A program made the position numbers and the translations under genes. Under the pieces are notes generated by a model. It was not told where the DNA came from and searched no databases. It worked only from the letters and a program-made list of their open reading frames with translations. A DNA stretch of 64,000 nt, taken from NCBI GenBank assembly GCA_014190435.1, contig BJGJ01000002.1:1-64000 (forward strand), in the 5' to 3' direction. The stretch comes from Methylocystaceae bacterium. Lineage in GTDB: Bacteria; Pseudomonadota; Alphaproteobacteria; Rhizobiales; Beijerinckiaceae. This document shows positions 37,991 through 47,184 of this stretch, in pieces. The first letter of the stretch is position 1, and the number at the start of each line of letters is the position of its first letter.

Positions 37991-38452
37991 GGCTCTAAGA
38001 CAGACTATTTATAAGTTAATTAATGGTTAAGCAGTTAGATGTGACAGTTAAGCTTATTGAAACTTTTTGTGGGGTAGTGCGCGCAGAAAGCGGTGCATAA
38101 AATAGAGATTTTTATCCAGTATTGATCCTTGGCGAGCATAGCCGAGTTCTCTCTAATAAAGAAGCGTCCTTATAGCTGAAGATTATCGCTGGAGATAATA
38201 AAATTCTACAATTTTTATTCGCTTAGAAATGCTTCTTTTCTGTTTAGCAAGTAAAATCTAAATAACCTATATTCGGTTCGCGTTAGCGCCTTCTTTACCG
38301 CGATCTTGTTTTCAGTTTAGTCAGACTGACAACTGGGTTTATTAAAACCATTGTATCCGCTTTTGAGGCGTATTATTTACACCCTTGCTCTAATTGACCT
38401 AAGGTAGCTTGTTCGCATTAGAGGTTGGAGTTACTCCCAATGGAGCAAGGCC
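37991..38452. other. AT-rich intergenic region between divergent genes
   Basis: These 462 bases contain the candidate CtrA site at 38016-38030 near the left end and the ribosome binding site GGAGCAAGG (38442-38450) at the right end. Between them I see no reading frame of note, no tRNA and no clear hairpin. Confidence 0.4.
38016..38030. promoter_or_regulatory. Candidate CtrA-binding site (TTAA-N7-TTAA)
   Basis: An exact match to the alphaproteobacterial CtrA full site, TTAA TTAATGG TTAA, lies 26-40 bp before the ATG of the leftward coiled-coil gene. That is where CtrA sites overlap promoters. ctrA itself is in this window. The motif is AT-rich and can occur by chance in AT-rich DNA. Confidence 0.5.
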
Positions 38453-38845
38453 TTGCCAAGGGTTAATTGCTGTACTGAGACTTTTTTCCTTATCTTTATC
38501 CTTGCGCCTATGCATTTTTTTAGCATAAGCGCGGGAGCTGAAGAGGCGTCATCGGGACCTTTTATTTGCGCCTCAGATCCCGGCGTGATTATCTGTCAGG
38601 TAGCGGTTCCATCTATTACCGTAACAGACGCAAAATTGAATCGAGGTGCTTGCGCCTCTCCCCTGGAAACTTTTAGCATCTATAAGAATGAGCTAAAGTC
38701 GATGGGTCGAGAAATTGGTGATTTCAAAGATTTTAGAGGGACCTACAAGCTTGGCGATAAATTCGCTCTTTATGTTACGCGTTGTAGCCCATATGAACTT
38801 GCTATTAGCGCTGATGGGCAAGCTTATTTCATAAAGCTCAAATAA
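38453..38845 (+). CDS. Small secreted protein with four cysteines, unknown function
   Basis: These 130 residues start at a TTG (38453) with the strong upstream GGAGCAAGG. The internal ATG at 38510 would cut the signal peptide in half, so the TTG start is preferred. The hydrophobic segment FFLIFILAPMHFFSISAGAEE is the signal. The mature part of about 100 residues has four Cys (ICAS, IICQ, GACAS, TRCS), suggesting two disulfides in the periplasm. No family is recognised. It is convergent with the next gene at a distance of about 40 bp. Confidence 0.65.
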   Translation: MPRVNCCTETFFLIFILAPMHFFSISAGAEEASSGPFICASDPGVIICQVAVPSITVTDAKLNRGACASPLETFSIYKNELKSMGREIGDFKDFRGTYKLGDKFALYVTRCSPYELAISADGQAYFIKLK

Positions 38846-38888
38846 TTGAAACTGTTCCATCCTTGCAGACGGACTGGATCACAAAACA

Positions 38889-39341
38889 TTAATTGAAGAT
38901 GCCGAGGATGTCAGGGAAAATGGTCCCTCGAGATCTTTGCGCGCGCCCTGTCTCTTCGGTGTCATCAAATTGAGGTCTTGGTTTTTGTGGTTTAGGCTTC
39001 TTTTTTTTCGGCGGCGCGATTGGTGCCGTAGTTTCTGTTCCGGTTTCTGTTGTCTCAAGAGCTTGAGACTTTTGCTCTTCCGACGAAACAACAGCTGGGG
39101 AGCTGGTAGAGGAAGCCTTGGCGTCTTTCTGCTGTTCTTGAGGAGCAGCAGGAGACGGCTCGCTGACCGACTCCTTTCCCCGCGGCGGCGCGGAATGCTG
39201 CGTTAAATTAAATTCTGTTTCGCGCGCAACGAGCTGCTGCGGGCTTCGAGTAACCGTCCATAGGACGCCAGTCAGAATACAAAACGCAAGAAGGATGACC
39301 CCAGTGGTAATCGCTATCTTGTTATTAGCCTCATATTCCAT
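38889..39341 (-). CDS. Single-pass membrane protein with Pro/Lys-rich tail, unknown function
   Basis: This 150-residue protein has one N-terminal transmembrane helix (about 8-29, IAITTGVILLAFCILTGVLWTV) followed by a low-complexity Ser/Pro/Glu/Gln region and a Pro-Lys run (APPKKKKPKPQKPRPQ). It ends TIFPDILGIFN. The layout recalls TonB-like or cell-wall-spanning linkers, but there is no TonB_C domain. It is probably anchored in the inner membrane with the tail in the periplasm. Confidence 0.65.
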   Translation of the reverse strand: MEYEANNKIAITTGVILLAFCILTGVLWTVTRSPQQLVARETEFNLTQHSAPPRGKESVSEPSPAAPQEQQKDAKASSTSSPAVVSSEEQKSQALETTETGTETTAPIAPPKKKKPKPQKPRPQFDDTEETGRAQRSRGTIFPDILGIFN

Positions 39342-39462
39342 GCGTCTGCTCGCGTATCTACTGCCGCTTCGCCATTGCGGCGGTCCTCGGCGCGGGAAGT
39401 AATCAGTCTAATCGATTTGACTGAATAAGTCTCATGGATTCAACTTAAACTGCCCATCACGT

Positions 39463-39494
39463 GAAAAAGCCCGGCTTGTAGGCCGGGCTTTTTT
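39463..39494 (-). terminator. Strong rho-independent terminator
   Basis: The perfect stem aaaaagcccggc/ggccgggctttttt with loop ttgta lies 40 bp after the porin stop on the minus strand. It has T-runs in both directions and could be bidirectional. Confidence 0.88.
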
Positions 39495-39533
39495 CAGCGC
39501 GTTAAGCTTATTCGTATCAATAGAGAACAAGGC

Positions 39534-40352
39534 TTAGAATGCTGGCATGGTGGGAACGGCTCCCAGATTAAAATGATAATTTACGCCGGCGCGCACAGTA
39601 TTCCAACGAGTATGATTGTTCACGTTGTTTAAGCTCAGGCCTGTATTCCAGCCAATTTCATTTGTGCTGCTGCCAGCGATATCAGAATAAAGATACTCTG
39701 CCTTCGCTGACCAATTTTGCATAAACATCCATTCTGCTCCGCCGCCAGCTGTCCAGCCCGTTTGGGTTGCGGAGCCTGTATTCGTGCCCCAATAGCCGCC
39801 ATTGCGCTGAACGCCGCCGTAGGCGAAGCCGCCGGTGCCATAGAGAAGGAGGCTTGGCATAATTGCATAGCCCAGGCGACCTCGCACGGTACCAAACCAA
39901 TCGAGACTAACGCCGCGTGCGCCGCCATAGGGATAATATCCTCCAACAAGTTGGCCGCTGCCATTTGGCACCAGACCCCAAGCCCATTGGTTGTCATTGC
40001 CCGGAGCGCCTAAGCCAGTTCCTTGAAAATCCGCTTCAGCACCGATGATGACCTGTGGGGTTATGGCGTAGTTGTAGCCAACTTGACCGCCGCCAATAAT
40101 GCCGCCGCTTGTACCACTAGAAGCGAGATTATTGGTTATGCCGCCATTCCATCCGTTGAGGTTCCAGGCATTGGCATTGCCGTTCCCAGCGCCCCAGCCG
40201 CCACCAAGATTAAGACCAGCGTAAAATCCCGTCCAACTCATAACAGGCGGCGGCGCATAAGCAGGCGCGCCCTTTCGTGAGGGCAGATCAGCCGCGGCCG
40301 CAACAGTGGCGTTCATCGCCAGAAAGGCTAGGGGAAGTAGCGCTTTCTTCAT
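39534..40352 (-). CDS. Outer-membrane beta-barrel protein (Omp25/31-type porin family)
   Basis: This is a 272-residue protein with a signal peptide (LLPLAFLAMNATVAAA), the typical mature start ADLPSRKGAPAYAPPPVMSWTGFYAGLNLGGGWG, Gly/Asn/Trp-rich strands and surface loops, and the C-terminal barrel ending NTVRAGVNYHFNLGAVPTMPAF with terminal Phe for BAM recognition. Such eight-strand barrels are abundant outer-membrane proteins of Hyphomicrobiales. A strong terminator follows. A TTAA-N7-TTAA site lies about 100 bp upstream of the start. Confidence 0.92.
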   Translation of the reverse strand: MKKALLPLAFLAMNATVAAAADLPSRKGAPAYAPPPVMSWTGFYAGLNLGGGWGAGNGNANAWNLNGWNGGITNNLASSGTSGGIIGGGQVGYNYAITPQVIIGAEADFQGTGLGAPGNDNQWAWGLVPNGSGQLVGGYYPYGGARGVSLDWFGTVRGRLGYAIMPSLLLYGTGGFAYGGVQRNGGYWGTNTGSATQTGWTAGGGAEWMFMQNWSAKAEYLYSDIAGSSTNEIGWNTGLSLNNVNNHTRWNTVRAGVNYHFNLGAVPTMPAF

Positions 40353-40719
40353 AACTTATTGTCCTTCTAACTCTTGGCGCAAAGCGCACAATTTAACTGC
40401 AATTTCGAGCCTGATTGGCGCATAGAGTTATAATTTAAACTTGGCGTGGTTTAACTACTGGTTAATGTCGATCACATTTAAAAAAGCTTTTCACTTATGG
40501 TTACCAAAGCGTTTCTGGAAATGGCCAGTATTCATCATAGTCAAATTTAAAAAAAATTGATAAGACGAATAAAAACCTTTTTTATCGCGCTAATGAGATG
40601 ATCTATATAAAAGTTTTGAGTGGAGAATATGTTTAGTTATTAATGTTCCAATTTTTGATTTATCTGCTCAAATGTAAAAATTCTAAGATAATGTTATAGA
40701 ATGAACTTTGAGGTAATCC
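40353..40719. other. Divergent promoter region of porin and L,D-transpeptidase genes, with candidate CtrA site
   Basis: The region is 367 bases, AT-rich. TTAA CTACTGG TTAA at 40451-40465 fits the CtrA full-site pattern. It lies about 99 bp before the porin start and 255 bp before the transpeptidase start, so the porin gene is the better target. No other structured element was seen. Confidence 0.45.
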
Positions 40720-41265
40720 ATGTGGAAATTTTTAGCGCAGAACAGACTCGCTGCCAGGATCGGATTAACATTTATTATAGCTTCTTGTGAGCTGGTATCG
40801 CCAGTATACGCCACAGTATTGATAGAGGTCGATCTTTCTCGTCAACGTATGTTTGTTCATGCTTCAAAAGTTAATTACAATTGGCCAGTTTCAACGGCGC
40901 GTTCGGGATACGAGACGCCCGCGGGAGATTATGAGCCAATAGCTCTTGAGAGAATGCATTACTCGCAAAAATACGACAATGCGCCAATGCCCTATTCAAT
41001 CTTTTTTTATGGAGGCTATGCGATACACGGCAGTAATGAGATCCGCTCGCTAGGGCGACCCGCCTCACACGGCTGCATTCGTCTATCTCCAGGGAATGCA
41101 AAATTACTGTATGAAATGGTAGAGTTGGAGGGGGCGCTAATTTCAATTACCGGCGTACCGCCATCAAATTCTTATCATGAGAGTGAGAGCGGTCGTGGGA
41201 AAAGCGGATCCCAGCGCGCTGGTGTGGTAGACGAGGGAATGGAAGTTTTTGCGCCGGATTTTTAG
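40720..41265 (+). CDS. L,D-transpeptidase (YkuD domain)
   Basis: This is a 181-residue protein exported by an N-terminal signal (LTFIIASCELVSPVYA). The YkuD domain occupies about 31-145: VDLSRQRMFVHASKVNYNWPVSTARSGYETPAGDYEP, then YAIHGSNEIRSLGRPASHGCIRLSPGNAKLLYEMV with catalytic Cys119. Such enzymes make 3-3 crosslinks in peptidoglycan or attach proteins to it; the copper-resistant crosslinking type is common in Hyphomicrobiales. The C-terminal tail of about 35 residues is polar. It is followed after about 80 bp by another envelope gene in the same direction. Confidence 0.92.
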   Translation: MWKFLAQNRLAARIGLTFIIASCELVSPVYATVLIEVDLSRQRMFVHASKVNYNWPVSTARSGYETPAGDYEPIALERMHYSQKYDNAPMPYSIFFYGGYAIHGSNEIRSLGRPASHGCIRLSPGNAKLLYEMVELEGALISITGVPPSNSYHESESGRGKSGSQRAGVVDEGMEVFAPDF

Positions 41266-41344
41266 GGCAAATCTGCTTATTGACCACAATCCGTGACTTT
41301 GTCTAAATTGCTAATTATTGATTATTTATTTTTAGGAGTGGCGC

Positions 41345-42373
41345 GTGATGAAATGTAGCAATCGGTGCCATGGGATATTTTTTTTCTTTCTATTTTTATT
41401 CTTTCCGTCAATTGACGCGTGGGCGGTTAGTCCTAGTTTTGATTGTGCAACGGCAATACGCTTGGATGAGCGCGCTATTTGCGCAAATGATCAGCTCGCC
41501 GTTTTAGATCGTATCGCTGATGAAGCCTATAAATACCTACGTATCCATCAAAGTAAATCTTTTGCTAATAAATTGAATCTTCCCTTCATCAAGCAGCGAC
41601 AGGCCTGTGGAGAAAATGTCGCATGTATTAGAAAAATTCAAATTGCGTCAATTAAGCTCTTTAAACAGAAGGGCGCGCCAATAGAGTCCCCTGATCTAGA
41701 GAAAATGGACCTAGTTCAGAATGAAGCGACAGTGGATGGTCATCTCGACATCAGCAGTGGCGCGCAATCAGCACGGCTCGCACCGCAAGAGATGGCAGCC
41801 CCCCAAGAACCGCAAGGCGCTGGCGAGACTCAAAAACAACAGGCGGAGCCGCTGCTCAACAAAGAGAATGCGAAACCGTCCGATAACCAAGAAGCGTCTG
41901 CTACCCCCGTTGCCTCTGATGCTGAGAAAGTTGATGGGAGTACTTTCGTGCAGCCAGCTCAGGGAGCTTCGACAATAATGGATGCCACTCCGATTGCGAC
42001 TCCAATCGATCATCAAGAAACACAATTACCTGTTATGAAAGATAAACTAGATTCTGAAGCCATAAAAGCGCATCAGCAAAAATTCAACGTGGGGTTTATT
42101 GTCGCCTTGACGGGGCTTAGTTTAATCACATTAGCGCTGAGCTATAAAATTTTGACAGATCGCAATGCTCCTAATGCTGCGTCCGATGTTTCTGCGCACA
42201 AAGGAAAAAAGATTGAAGCTCGTGTCGCCAAATCTACAGATAGGCGAGAGTCGCTCTCGACAACGGGTTATTTGCCAGCCAGAAAGTCGGCATCTGGCTT
42301 AGCGACAGATAAGTCAAATAATGAAAAAATCCCGCAGGCCTGGGTTTGGAGCTATTATAAGGGGCAGATCTGA
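41345..42373 (+). CDS. Exported LprI-like domain protein with membrane anchor
   Basis: This 342-residue protein starts at GTG 41345 or ATG 41348 behind TTAGGAGT. A signal peptide (FFFFLFLFFPSIDAWA) is followed by an LprI-type domain (about 30-110: SFDCATAIRLDERAICANDQLAVLDRIADEAY, RQACGENVACIRKIQ) with four Cys. A long Gln/Glu/Pro/Ala-rich spacer (about 120-235) leads to a second membrane helix (FIVALTGLSLITLALSYKIL, about 250-270) and a basic C-terminus. LprI-type domains can inhibit lysozyme. The second helix would place the tail in the cytoplasm. It follows the L,D-transpeptidase gene, fitting a cell-wall role by context only. Confidence 0.7.
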   Translation: MMKCSNRCHGIFFFFLFLFFPSIDAWAVSPSFDCATAIRLDERAICANDQLAVLDRIADEAYKYLRIHQSKSFANKLNLPFIKQRQACGENVACIRKIQIASIKLFKQKGAPIESPDLEKMDLVQNEATVDGHLDISSGAQSARLAPQEMAAPQEPQGAGETQKQQAEPLLNKENAKPSDNQEASATPVASDAEKVDGSTFVQPAQGASTIMDATPIATPIDHQETQLPVMKDKLDSEAIKAHQQKFNVGFIVALTGLSLITLALSYKILTDRNAPNAASDVSAHKGKKIEARVAKSTDRRESLSTTGYLPARKSASGLATDKSNNEKIPQAWVWSYYKGQI

Positions 42374-42506
42374 ATAAGCTTTAAAACAAGGGAATCCTTT
42401 ATAAAGACATTGCTGTACTCTTTGGATCATCATAACTTAAAACAAATTTATCTTTAACGATGTCAGCAATAACTTTTTTATCAGTGATAAATCAACTCAG
42501 GCGCAA

Positions 42507-42917
42507 TTAACATGGACTGCGCCGGTGATAGCCAAATAAAAATCCGAGAGGCTCGCTATGCCGTAACTTGGCGAGCGGTCTGTCAAAAAATAGATTGCTG
42601 CCAGAATAAGGATATCCATAGTCGCAAGTTGGATCATCTGTCGCTGTCGCAGAAGTCTGCTGGCTAGCCATAGTGAGTTTTGCCGTTGGCGCATAAAAAC
42701 GGCGACCTTGAAAATCAATATGGCTCCACTCCTCATCTTCCTGAAGGAGGATAAGCGAAGAGCCGGCAGGAGCTGTTTCAATAATCTTATGACTTAGTTT
42801 TGGTTTTAATCGTAATGGAACAGCTTGGGTGAGAGTTACGGACGTTTGAGCGCTTGCGGTTAGTAAAGGCGTTAATAACGTCAGTATTAAGATAAAGATT
42901 TGTGGTGAGTATCTCAT
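42507..42917 (-). CDS. Secreted SH3-like domain protein
   Basis: This is about 136 residues from ATG 42917 (AGAAAGA upstream); a longer start at 42947 adds ten residues before the signal. The signal peptide (FILILTLLTPLLTASA) precedes an SH3b-like region (PLRLKPKLSHKIIETAPAGSSLILLQEDEEWSHIDFQGRRFYAPTAKL). The C-terminal part has a Cys pair and Tyr/Gly-rich sequence (CDYGYPYSGSNLFFDRP). Bacterial SH3 domains often bind peptidoglycan. It lies 86 bp after dapE on the same strand and may be the tail of that operon. Confidence 0.72.
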   Translation of the reverse strand: MRYSPQIFILILTLLTPLLTASAQTSVTLTQAVPLRLKPKLSHKIIETAPAGSSLILLQEDEEWSHIDFQGRRFYAPTAKLTMASQQTSATATDDPTCDYGYPYSGSNLFFDRPLAKLRHSEPLGFLFGYHRRSPC

Positions 42918-43003
42918 TGCTATTCTTTCTCTTATAGACTTTTGCAACTCCTAAAATTTATCAGATTTGCGAAGAAGATTTTTCTTATCAAAAATCAAGT
43001 AGT

Positions 43004-44170
43004 TTAGCCTGCAGTGTTAAAATAATAATTTAATACTCGGCTATATATTTGTTCTAATGCTTCGATATTCGAAATACTGGCGCATTCATCAATTGCATGA
43101 ATTGTTTCATTCGTCAGGCCAAATTCAAGGGTTGGACAGTCTCGTATAATAAATCTTGCGTCCGACGTGCCGCCGCTCGTTGAGAGTTCTGGGGTTAATC
43201 CCGTGACTTCATTTATTGCTTTGGTTACAAGCTCAGAAAAAAGACCGGGCTCTGTCAAAAAAGAGACGGCATTGCTGGGTAAAAAATCCAGTTCTATTGT
43301 TGTAGGGCCTGCTACTGTCATAACGATAGAGCGGATATGTTCTTTAAGCGTATCCAGAGTCCAGCTGTCGTTAAATCTGACATTAAATTGTGCGCTCGCT
43401 GTAGCGGGAATGACATTTACTGCCGCATTGCCGATATCAATGGACGAGAATTCAAGATTTGTCCGATCAAAATGAGTGGTGCCTTGATCAAATTCATGGT
43501 GGGAGAGAGCGGTTACTATTCGTGCGACAATAGGCGCAGGATTTTCAGCGCGATGAGGGTAGGCGACATGTCCCTGTTTGCCGATTACACGGATAAGCCC
43601 ATTGACCGATCCCCGACGGCCAATTTTAATTGTATCCCCAAGTTGAGAAACATTTGTTGGTTCGCCAACAATGCAATGACTGAAACGTTCGCCGCGCGCC
43701 CGCGCCCAATCAAGAAGTTTTATTGTACCGTTAATTGAAGGGCCTTCTTCATCGCCGGTAATGAGGAAAGAAATTGCGCCATTTGGCTTTCCGTAACGTC
43801 TAATATGCTTAATCGTTGCGGCAACAAAAGCCGCGATGGCTCCCTTCATATCTGATGCGCCGCGGCCATAAATCTTATTTTCGGCGATCTCTCCAGCAAA
43901 GGGAGCGTGGCGCCATCGCTTTACGTCGCCAGTTGGCACGACGTCTGTATGGCCCGCAAAAACAAGATGCGGCTCGCCATCGCCGATTTTCGCAAAGAGA
44001 TTCTCAACATCAGGCGTATTGGCCTCACTGAAAGTCAGGCGGTGGATTTCAAAACCAACAGAAGCCAGCGCGTGCTCAACGACCTCAAGCGCGCCAGCGT
44101 TTACCGGCGTAACAGAAGGGCAGCGAATAAGGTGTTGCGTTAACTCAACAGCCAGTGAGGTATCGCTCAT
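43004..44170 (-). CDS. dapE: Succinyl-diaminopimelate desuccinylase
   Basis: This is a 388-residue M20-family zinc hydrolase releasing LL-diaminopimelate from its N-succinyl form (lysine and peptidoglycan precursor pathway). The metal-binding motifs FAGHTDVVPTGD, YGRGASDMKGAIAAF and LITGDEEGPSINGT, and the late STSGGTSDARFI are intact, with GLTNETIHAIDE near the end carrying the last His ligand. It is two bases after the DUF805 gene and close to dapD, so two steps of one pathway share an operon. Confidence 0.97.
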   Translation of the reverse strand: MSDTSLAVELTQHLIRCPSVTPVNAGALEVVEHALASVGFEIHRLTFSEANTPDVENLFAKIGDGEPHLVFAGHTDVVPTGDVKRWRHAPFAGEIAENKIYGRGASDMKGAIAAFVAATIKHIRRYGKPNGAISFLITGDEEGPSINGTIKLLDWARARGERFSHCIVGEPTNVSQLGDTIKIGRRGSVNGLIRVIGKQGHVAYPHRAENPAPIVARIVTALSHHEFDQGTTHFDRTNLEFSSIDIGNAAVNVIPATASAQFNVRFNDSWTLDTLKEHIRSIVMTVAGPTTIELDFLPSNAVSFLTEPGLFSELVTKAINEVTGLTPELSTSGGTSDARFIIRDCPTLEFGLTNETIHAIDECASISNIEALEQIYSRVLNYYFNTAG

Positions 44171-44172
44171 GA

Positions 44173-44646
44173 TTACCGCGAGGGTTTGAGGGCGAGTTCA
44201 AAAATTGTCCATAAAATGCTAATCATGAGCATAGCGTCAATTCCCCAAACCCACCAGATGGGCATGGATTCGCTAACTCTAGGTTGAAGCCAGTGCGCGG
44301 CGCCAGTCAGCAAACCAAAGAAAGGCGCGAGGCTAGCAAGTCCTAAGGGTGGAAACAGCGCACGATCTCGAAAGCGTTTTGCTGACAAATTAACATAACT
44401 AATTACAACCAAAATCACGACAAAGGCGTAGAGGATGGCGTAAGCGTAGGCGGCTATCGTTAACGGAGGAAAAAAAGGATCTTTGGCGATATCGTGATTC
44501 GTATAAGGCGCAAGCAGTTTCCAAAACAGAACAAAGGGGATGAGCGTAATAGCAAGAGGACGTAGTCCTTTGATCCAGGTATCCGCATCTATGCGTCCTT
44601 GATCATTGCGGTATAGAAAACGAATCCGAGCCGTATTGATCGGCAT
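44173..44646 (-). CDS. DUF805-like membrane protein
   Basis: This is a 157-residue integral membrane protein with about four hydrophobic helices. The segment SYVNLSAKRFRDRALFPPLG between helices matches the DUF805 pattern of a conserved basic-Arg-Asp loop. Function is unknown. Its start overlaps the dapD stop by one base (TAATG) and it ends two bases before dapE, so it is translationally coupled between the two diaminopimelate genes. Confidence 0.8.
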   Translation of the reverse strand: MPINTARIRFLYRNDQGRIDADTWIKGLRPLAITLIPFVLFWKLLAPYTNHDIAKDPFFPPLTIAAYAYAILYAFVVILVVISYVNLSAKRFRDRALFPPLGLASLAPFFGLLTGAAHWLQPRVSESMPIWWVWGIDAMLMISILWTIFELALKPSR

Positions 44647-45503
44647 TAATCTCTCAAAAGTTCATTTACACCAGTTTTGCTGCGTGTTTGCGCGTCAACT
44701 GTCTTAACGATAACCGCGCAATAAAGCGATGGTCCTGGCGCGCCGTCAGGCAGCTGCTTTCCTGGTAAATTGCCTGAAACGACTACAGAGTAAGGAGGAA
44801 CATAGCCTACGTGAACTTGTCCCGTAGCGCGGTCGATAATTTTTGTTGAAGCGCCAATAAAGACGCCCATTGCAAGCACGGCGCCTTGTCCAACAATAAC
44901 GCCTTCGACTACTTCTGAGCGTGCGCCAATAAAGCAATCGTCTTCGATAATTGTTGGATTTGCTTGGAGTGGCTCAAGGACGCCGCCGATGCCTACGCCG
45001 CCGGATAAATGGACATTTTTACCAATTTGGGCGCAAGAACCGACTGTCGCCCACGTATCCACCATAGCGCCAGCATCTACATAGGCGCCAAGATTGACGA
45101 AGGAGGGCATCAGGATCGCGCCGGGCGCGATATAGGCTGAATGTCGCACAATCGCACCAGGGACTGAGCGAAAGCCAGCAGCGCTATGCTCCGCTGCGCC
45201 CCAGCCAACAAATTTTGAGGGAACTTTGTCCCACCAGGTTGCTCCTCCGGGGCCGCCGGCGATAACACGCATGTCGTTAAGTCGAAAGGAAAGTAAAACG
45301 GCCTTTTTGAGCCATTGGTTGACTTTCCAGGCCTGAGGGCCCTCTTTTCCCGAAATTTTCTCCGCAACGCGCAGCTTGCCGGCGTCAAGCAGACGCAGCG
45401 CACTGTCGACAGCATGGCGAATATCTCCGTGCGTCTCTGCGTTAATATTCGCGCGATCCTCAAAAGCGGCAGTGATTAAGGTTTCGAGGCCTGTGTGGGA
45501 CAT
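44646..45503 (-). CDS. dapD: 2,3,4,5-tetrahydropyridine-2,6-dicarboxylate N-succinyltransferase
   Basis: This is a 285-residue left-handed beta-helix acyltransferase, succinylating tetrahydrodipicolinate. Landmarks are [21 protein letters not shown], the hexapeptide repeats from about 120 ([40 protein letters not shown]), [17 protein letters not shown] and the C-terminal [11 protein letters not shown]. It lies 57 bp after the HAD phosphatase gene in the leftward operon. Confidence 0.97.
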   Translation of the reverse strand: MSHTGLETLITAAFEDRANINAETHGDIRHAVDSALRLLDAGKLRVAEKISGKEGPQAWKVNQWLKKAVLLSFRLNDMRVIAGGPGGATWWDKVPSKFVGWGAAEHSAAGFRSVPGAIVRHSAYIAPGAILMPSFVNLGAYVDAGAMVDTWATVGSCAQIGKNVHLSGGVGIGGVLEPLQANPTIIEDDCFIGARSEVVEGVIVGQGAVLAMGVFIGASTKIIDRATGQVHVGYVPPYSVVVSGNLPGKQLPDGAPGPSLYCAVIVKTVDAQTRSKTGVNELLRD

Positions 45504-45560
45504 GATCTTCTCGGGTTTTTTAACAACGGTCGCCGGTTTGTAGGCGTGTGGCGGCGGGAG

Positions 45561-46262
45561 TCAACCGCTGCAAGGACGCAGCGCTTCCAGAAAGTTGGTC
45601 AAGTCATCTGTAACGAAATCAATATGTGGCGCATCGCCGTTGGAAACTTCCCAATCCTCGCGTTCCGGAGATTGATCTGGCGATGGCATGACCAAGATTG
45701 TCGTCATACCATGTTGATGCGGAACAATAAGATTGCGTTCTAAATCCTCGAAGAGCGCGGCGCGTTTTGGGTTAATTTTCAAGTGTGCGAAGAAACGTTC
45801 ATATGCTTCCGCCGCAGGTTTAGCGATGAAGTCCGCCGCAACAATATCGAAAATATCTTCAAATAAGTGACTAATGCCGATTTGCCGCGCAGTTTTAACA
45901 GCATGCTCCCGCGAACCATTGGTGAGGATGAGTTTGCGGCCTGGCAAATTTGCAATTGCTTGGGCAAGGGAATGGTTGGTTTGTAGAGAGCTGCGATCGA
46001 CATCATGAACATATTCAAGAAATTCTAAAGCATTGACGTCATGTTCAAGCATCAGACCACGTAGAGTGGTGCCGTAACGTAAATAATAATACTTCTGCAA
46101 GGCTCGAAGTGAGAGCGCGTCCATCCCAAAAAGACGCATCATAAAAAGGGTTATTCGCGCGTCAATTTTTGGCCAAAGATCAGCACTATGCGGATAGAGC
46201 GTGTTATCGAGATCAAAGACCCAAGTATCGATCTGCTTGAAGTGTTGATGTGGCGCAGTCAC
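45561..46262 (-). CDS. HAD-family pyrimidine 5'-nucleotidase
   Basis: This is a 233-residue HAD hydrolase, subfamily IA, of the SDT1/pyrimidine-5'-nucleotidase branch. Motif I is [10 protein letters not shown] with Asp17 and Asp19, motif II is [11 protein letters not shown], the Lys is near [13 protein letters not shown], and motif III is [10 protein letters not shown]. The long cap and the [11 protein letters not shown] segment after motif I are typical of this branch, which is usually encoded beside argB in Hyphomicrobiales. The physiological substrate is not known. Its start overlaps the argB stop by four bases (ATGA). Confidence 0.88.
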   Translation of the reverse strand: MTAPHQHFKQIDTWVFDLDNTLYPHSADLWPKIDARITLFMMRLFGMDALSLRALQKYYYLRYGTTLRGLMLEHDVNALEFLEYVHDVDRSSLQTNHSLAQAIANLPGRKLILTNGSREHAVKTARQIGISHLFEDIFDIVAADFIAKPAAEAYERFFAHLKINPKRAALFEDLERNLIVPHQHGMTTILVMPSPDQSPEREDWEVSNGDAPHIDFVTDDLTNFLEALRPCSG

Positions 46263-47128
46263 CTTGTAATCAACGTGCCAGCGCCATGATCTGTTAAAAG
46301 TTCAATGAGCACGGCATGGGGTAGCTTACCGTCAAGAATAACAACGCCTTCAACGCCACGTTCAATCGCATACATACAAGTTTCTACTTTTGGAATCATA
46401 CCGCCAGTAATTGTGCCGTCAGCGATCAGGTCGGGTATATCCGTAATTTTTAATTCTTCGATAATTTTTTTATTTTTATCCAGTACCCCTGGAACATCAG
46501 TTAGAAAAATAAGACGCTTCGCCCCAAGCGCGCCGGCAATTGCGCCGGCAAAAGTATCAGCGTTAATATTGTAGCTCGCGCCACCTGGGCCCTGCGCAAC
46601 GGGGGCTAACACTGGGATAAGTTCGCGGCCGAGAACTTGATCCAAGACGGTTGTGTCGACTTTGTCCGGTTCGCCAACGTAGCCAAGGTCAATCCCGTCT
46701 GAGCGCTCTAGTTTTTTAGCGGTCAGCATGCGTCCATCTTTGCCTGTCAGGCCAATCGCCCGACCGCCTTCAGAGTTAATGTAGCCCACGATTTGTTTGT
46801 TGATTGAGCCAGCAAGCACCATTTCAACGATGCCCATCGTTTCGCCATCTGTAACGCGCAAGCCATCTGCGAATTTTGATTCAACACCAAGGCGTTTGAG
46901 CATAGCGCCTATTTGTGGACCGCCGCCATGCACCACGACAGGATTGACGCCGGATTGTTCGAGTAGAACCATATCGCGCGAAAAATCACGCGCGCCTTGA
47001 TCATCCCCCATGGCGTGTCCGCCATATTTTACGACGACAATCGACTCGTCGTAGCGCAGCATATGGGGCAGCGCTTGCATCAAAATCCGCGCCTGCTCAA
47101 GTGCGCTAGAGACAGAGTCGGTGGTCAT
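46259..47128 (-). CDS. argB: Acetylglutamate kinase
   Basis: This is a 289-residue ArgB, phosphorylating N-acetyl-L-glutamate in arginine synthesis. Motifs are [66 protein letters not shown] and [10 protein letters not shown]. The N-terminal extension of about 25 residues ([17 protein letters not shown]) is like that of arginine-inhibited hexameric enzymes, so feedback inhibition by arginine is likely. It is in the leftward operon 56 bp after engB and overlaps the HAD gene. Confidence 0.98.
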   Translation of the reverse strand: MTTDSVSSALEQARILMQALPHMLRYDESIVVVKYGGHAMGDDQGARDFSRDMVLLEQSGVNPVVVHGGGPQIGAMLKRLGVESKFADGLRVTDGETMGIVEMVLAGSINKQIVGYINSEGGRAIGLTGKDGRMLTAKKLERSDGIDLGYVGEPDKVDTTVLDQVLGRELIPVLAPVAQGPGGASYNINADTFAGAIAGALGAKRLIFLTDVPGVLDKNKKIIEELKITDIPDLIADGTITGGMIPKVETCMYAIERGVEGVVILDGKLPHAVLIELLTDHGAGTLITR

Positions 47129-47184
47129 TTAGAGGCCTCAATGATTTTGCAGATCACACAACTAGACCGGAGCTATAGTCGCTT

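Noticed and set aside
39635..40280. Several frames overlapping the porin gene on both strands
   Set aside because: The Gly/Asn/Ala-rich porin sequence keeps alternative frames open; only the minus-strand frame has signal peptide and barrel features.
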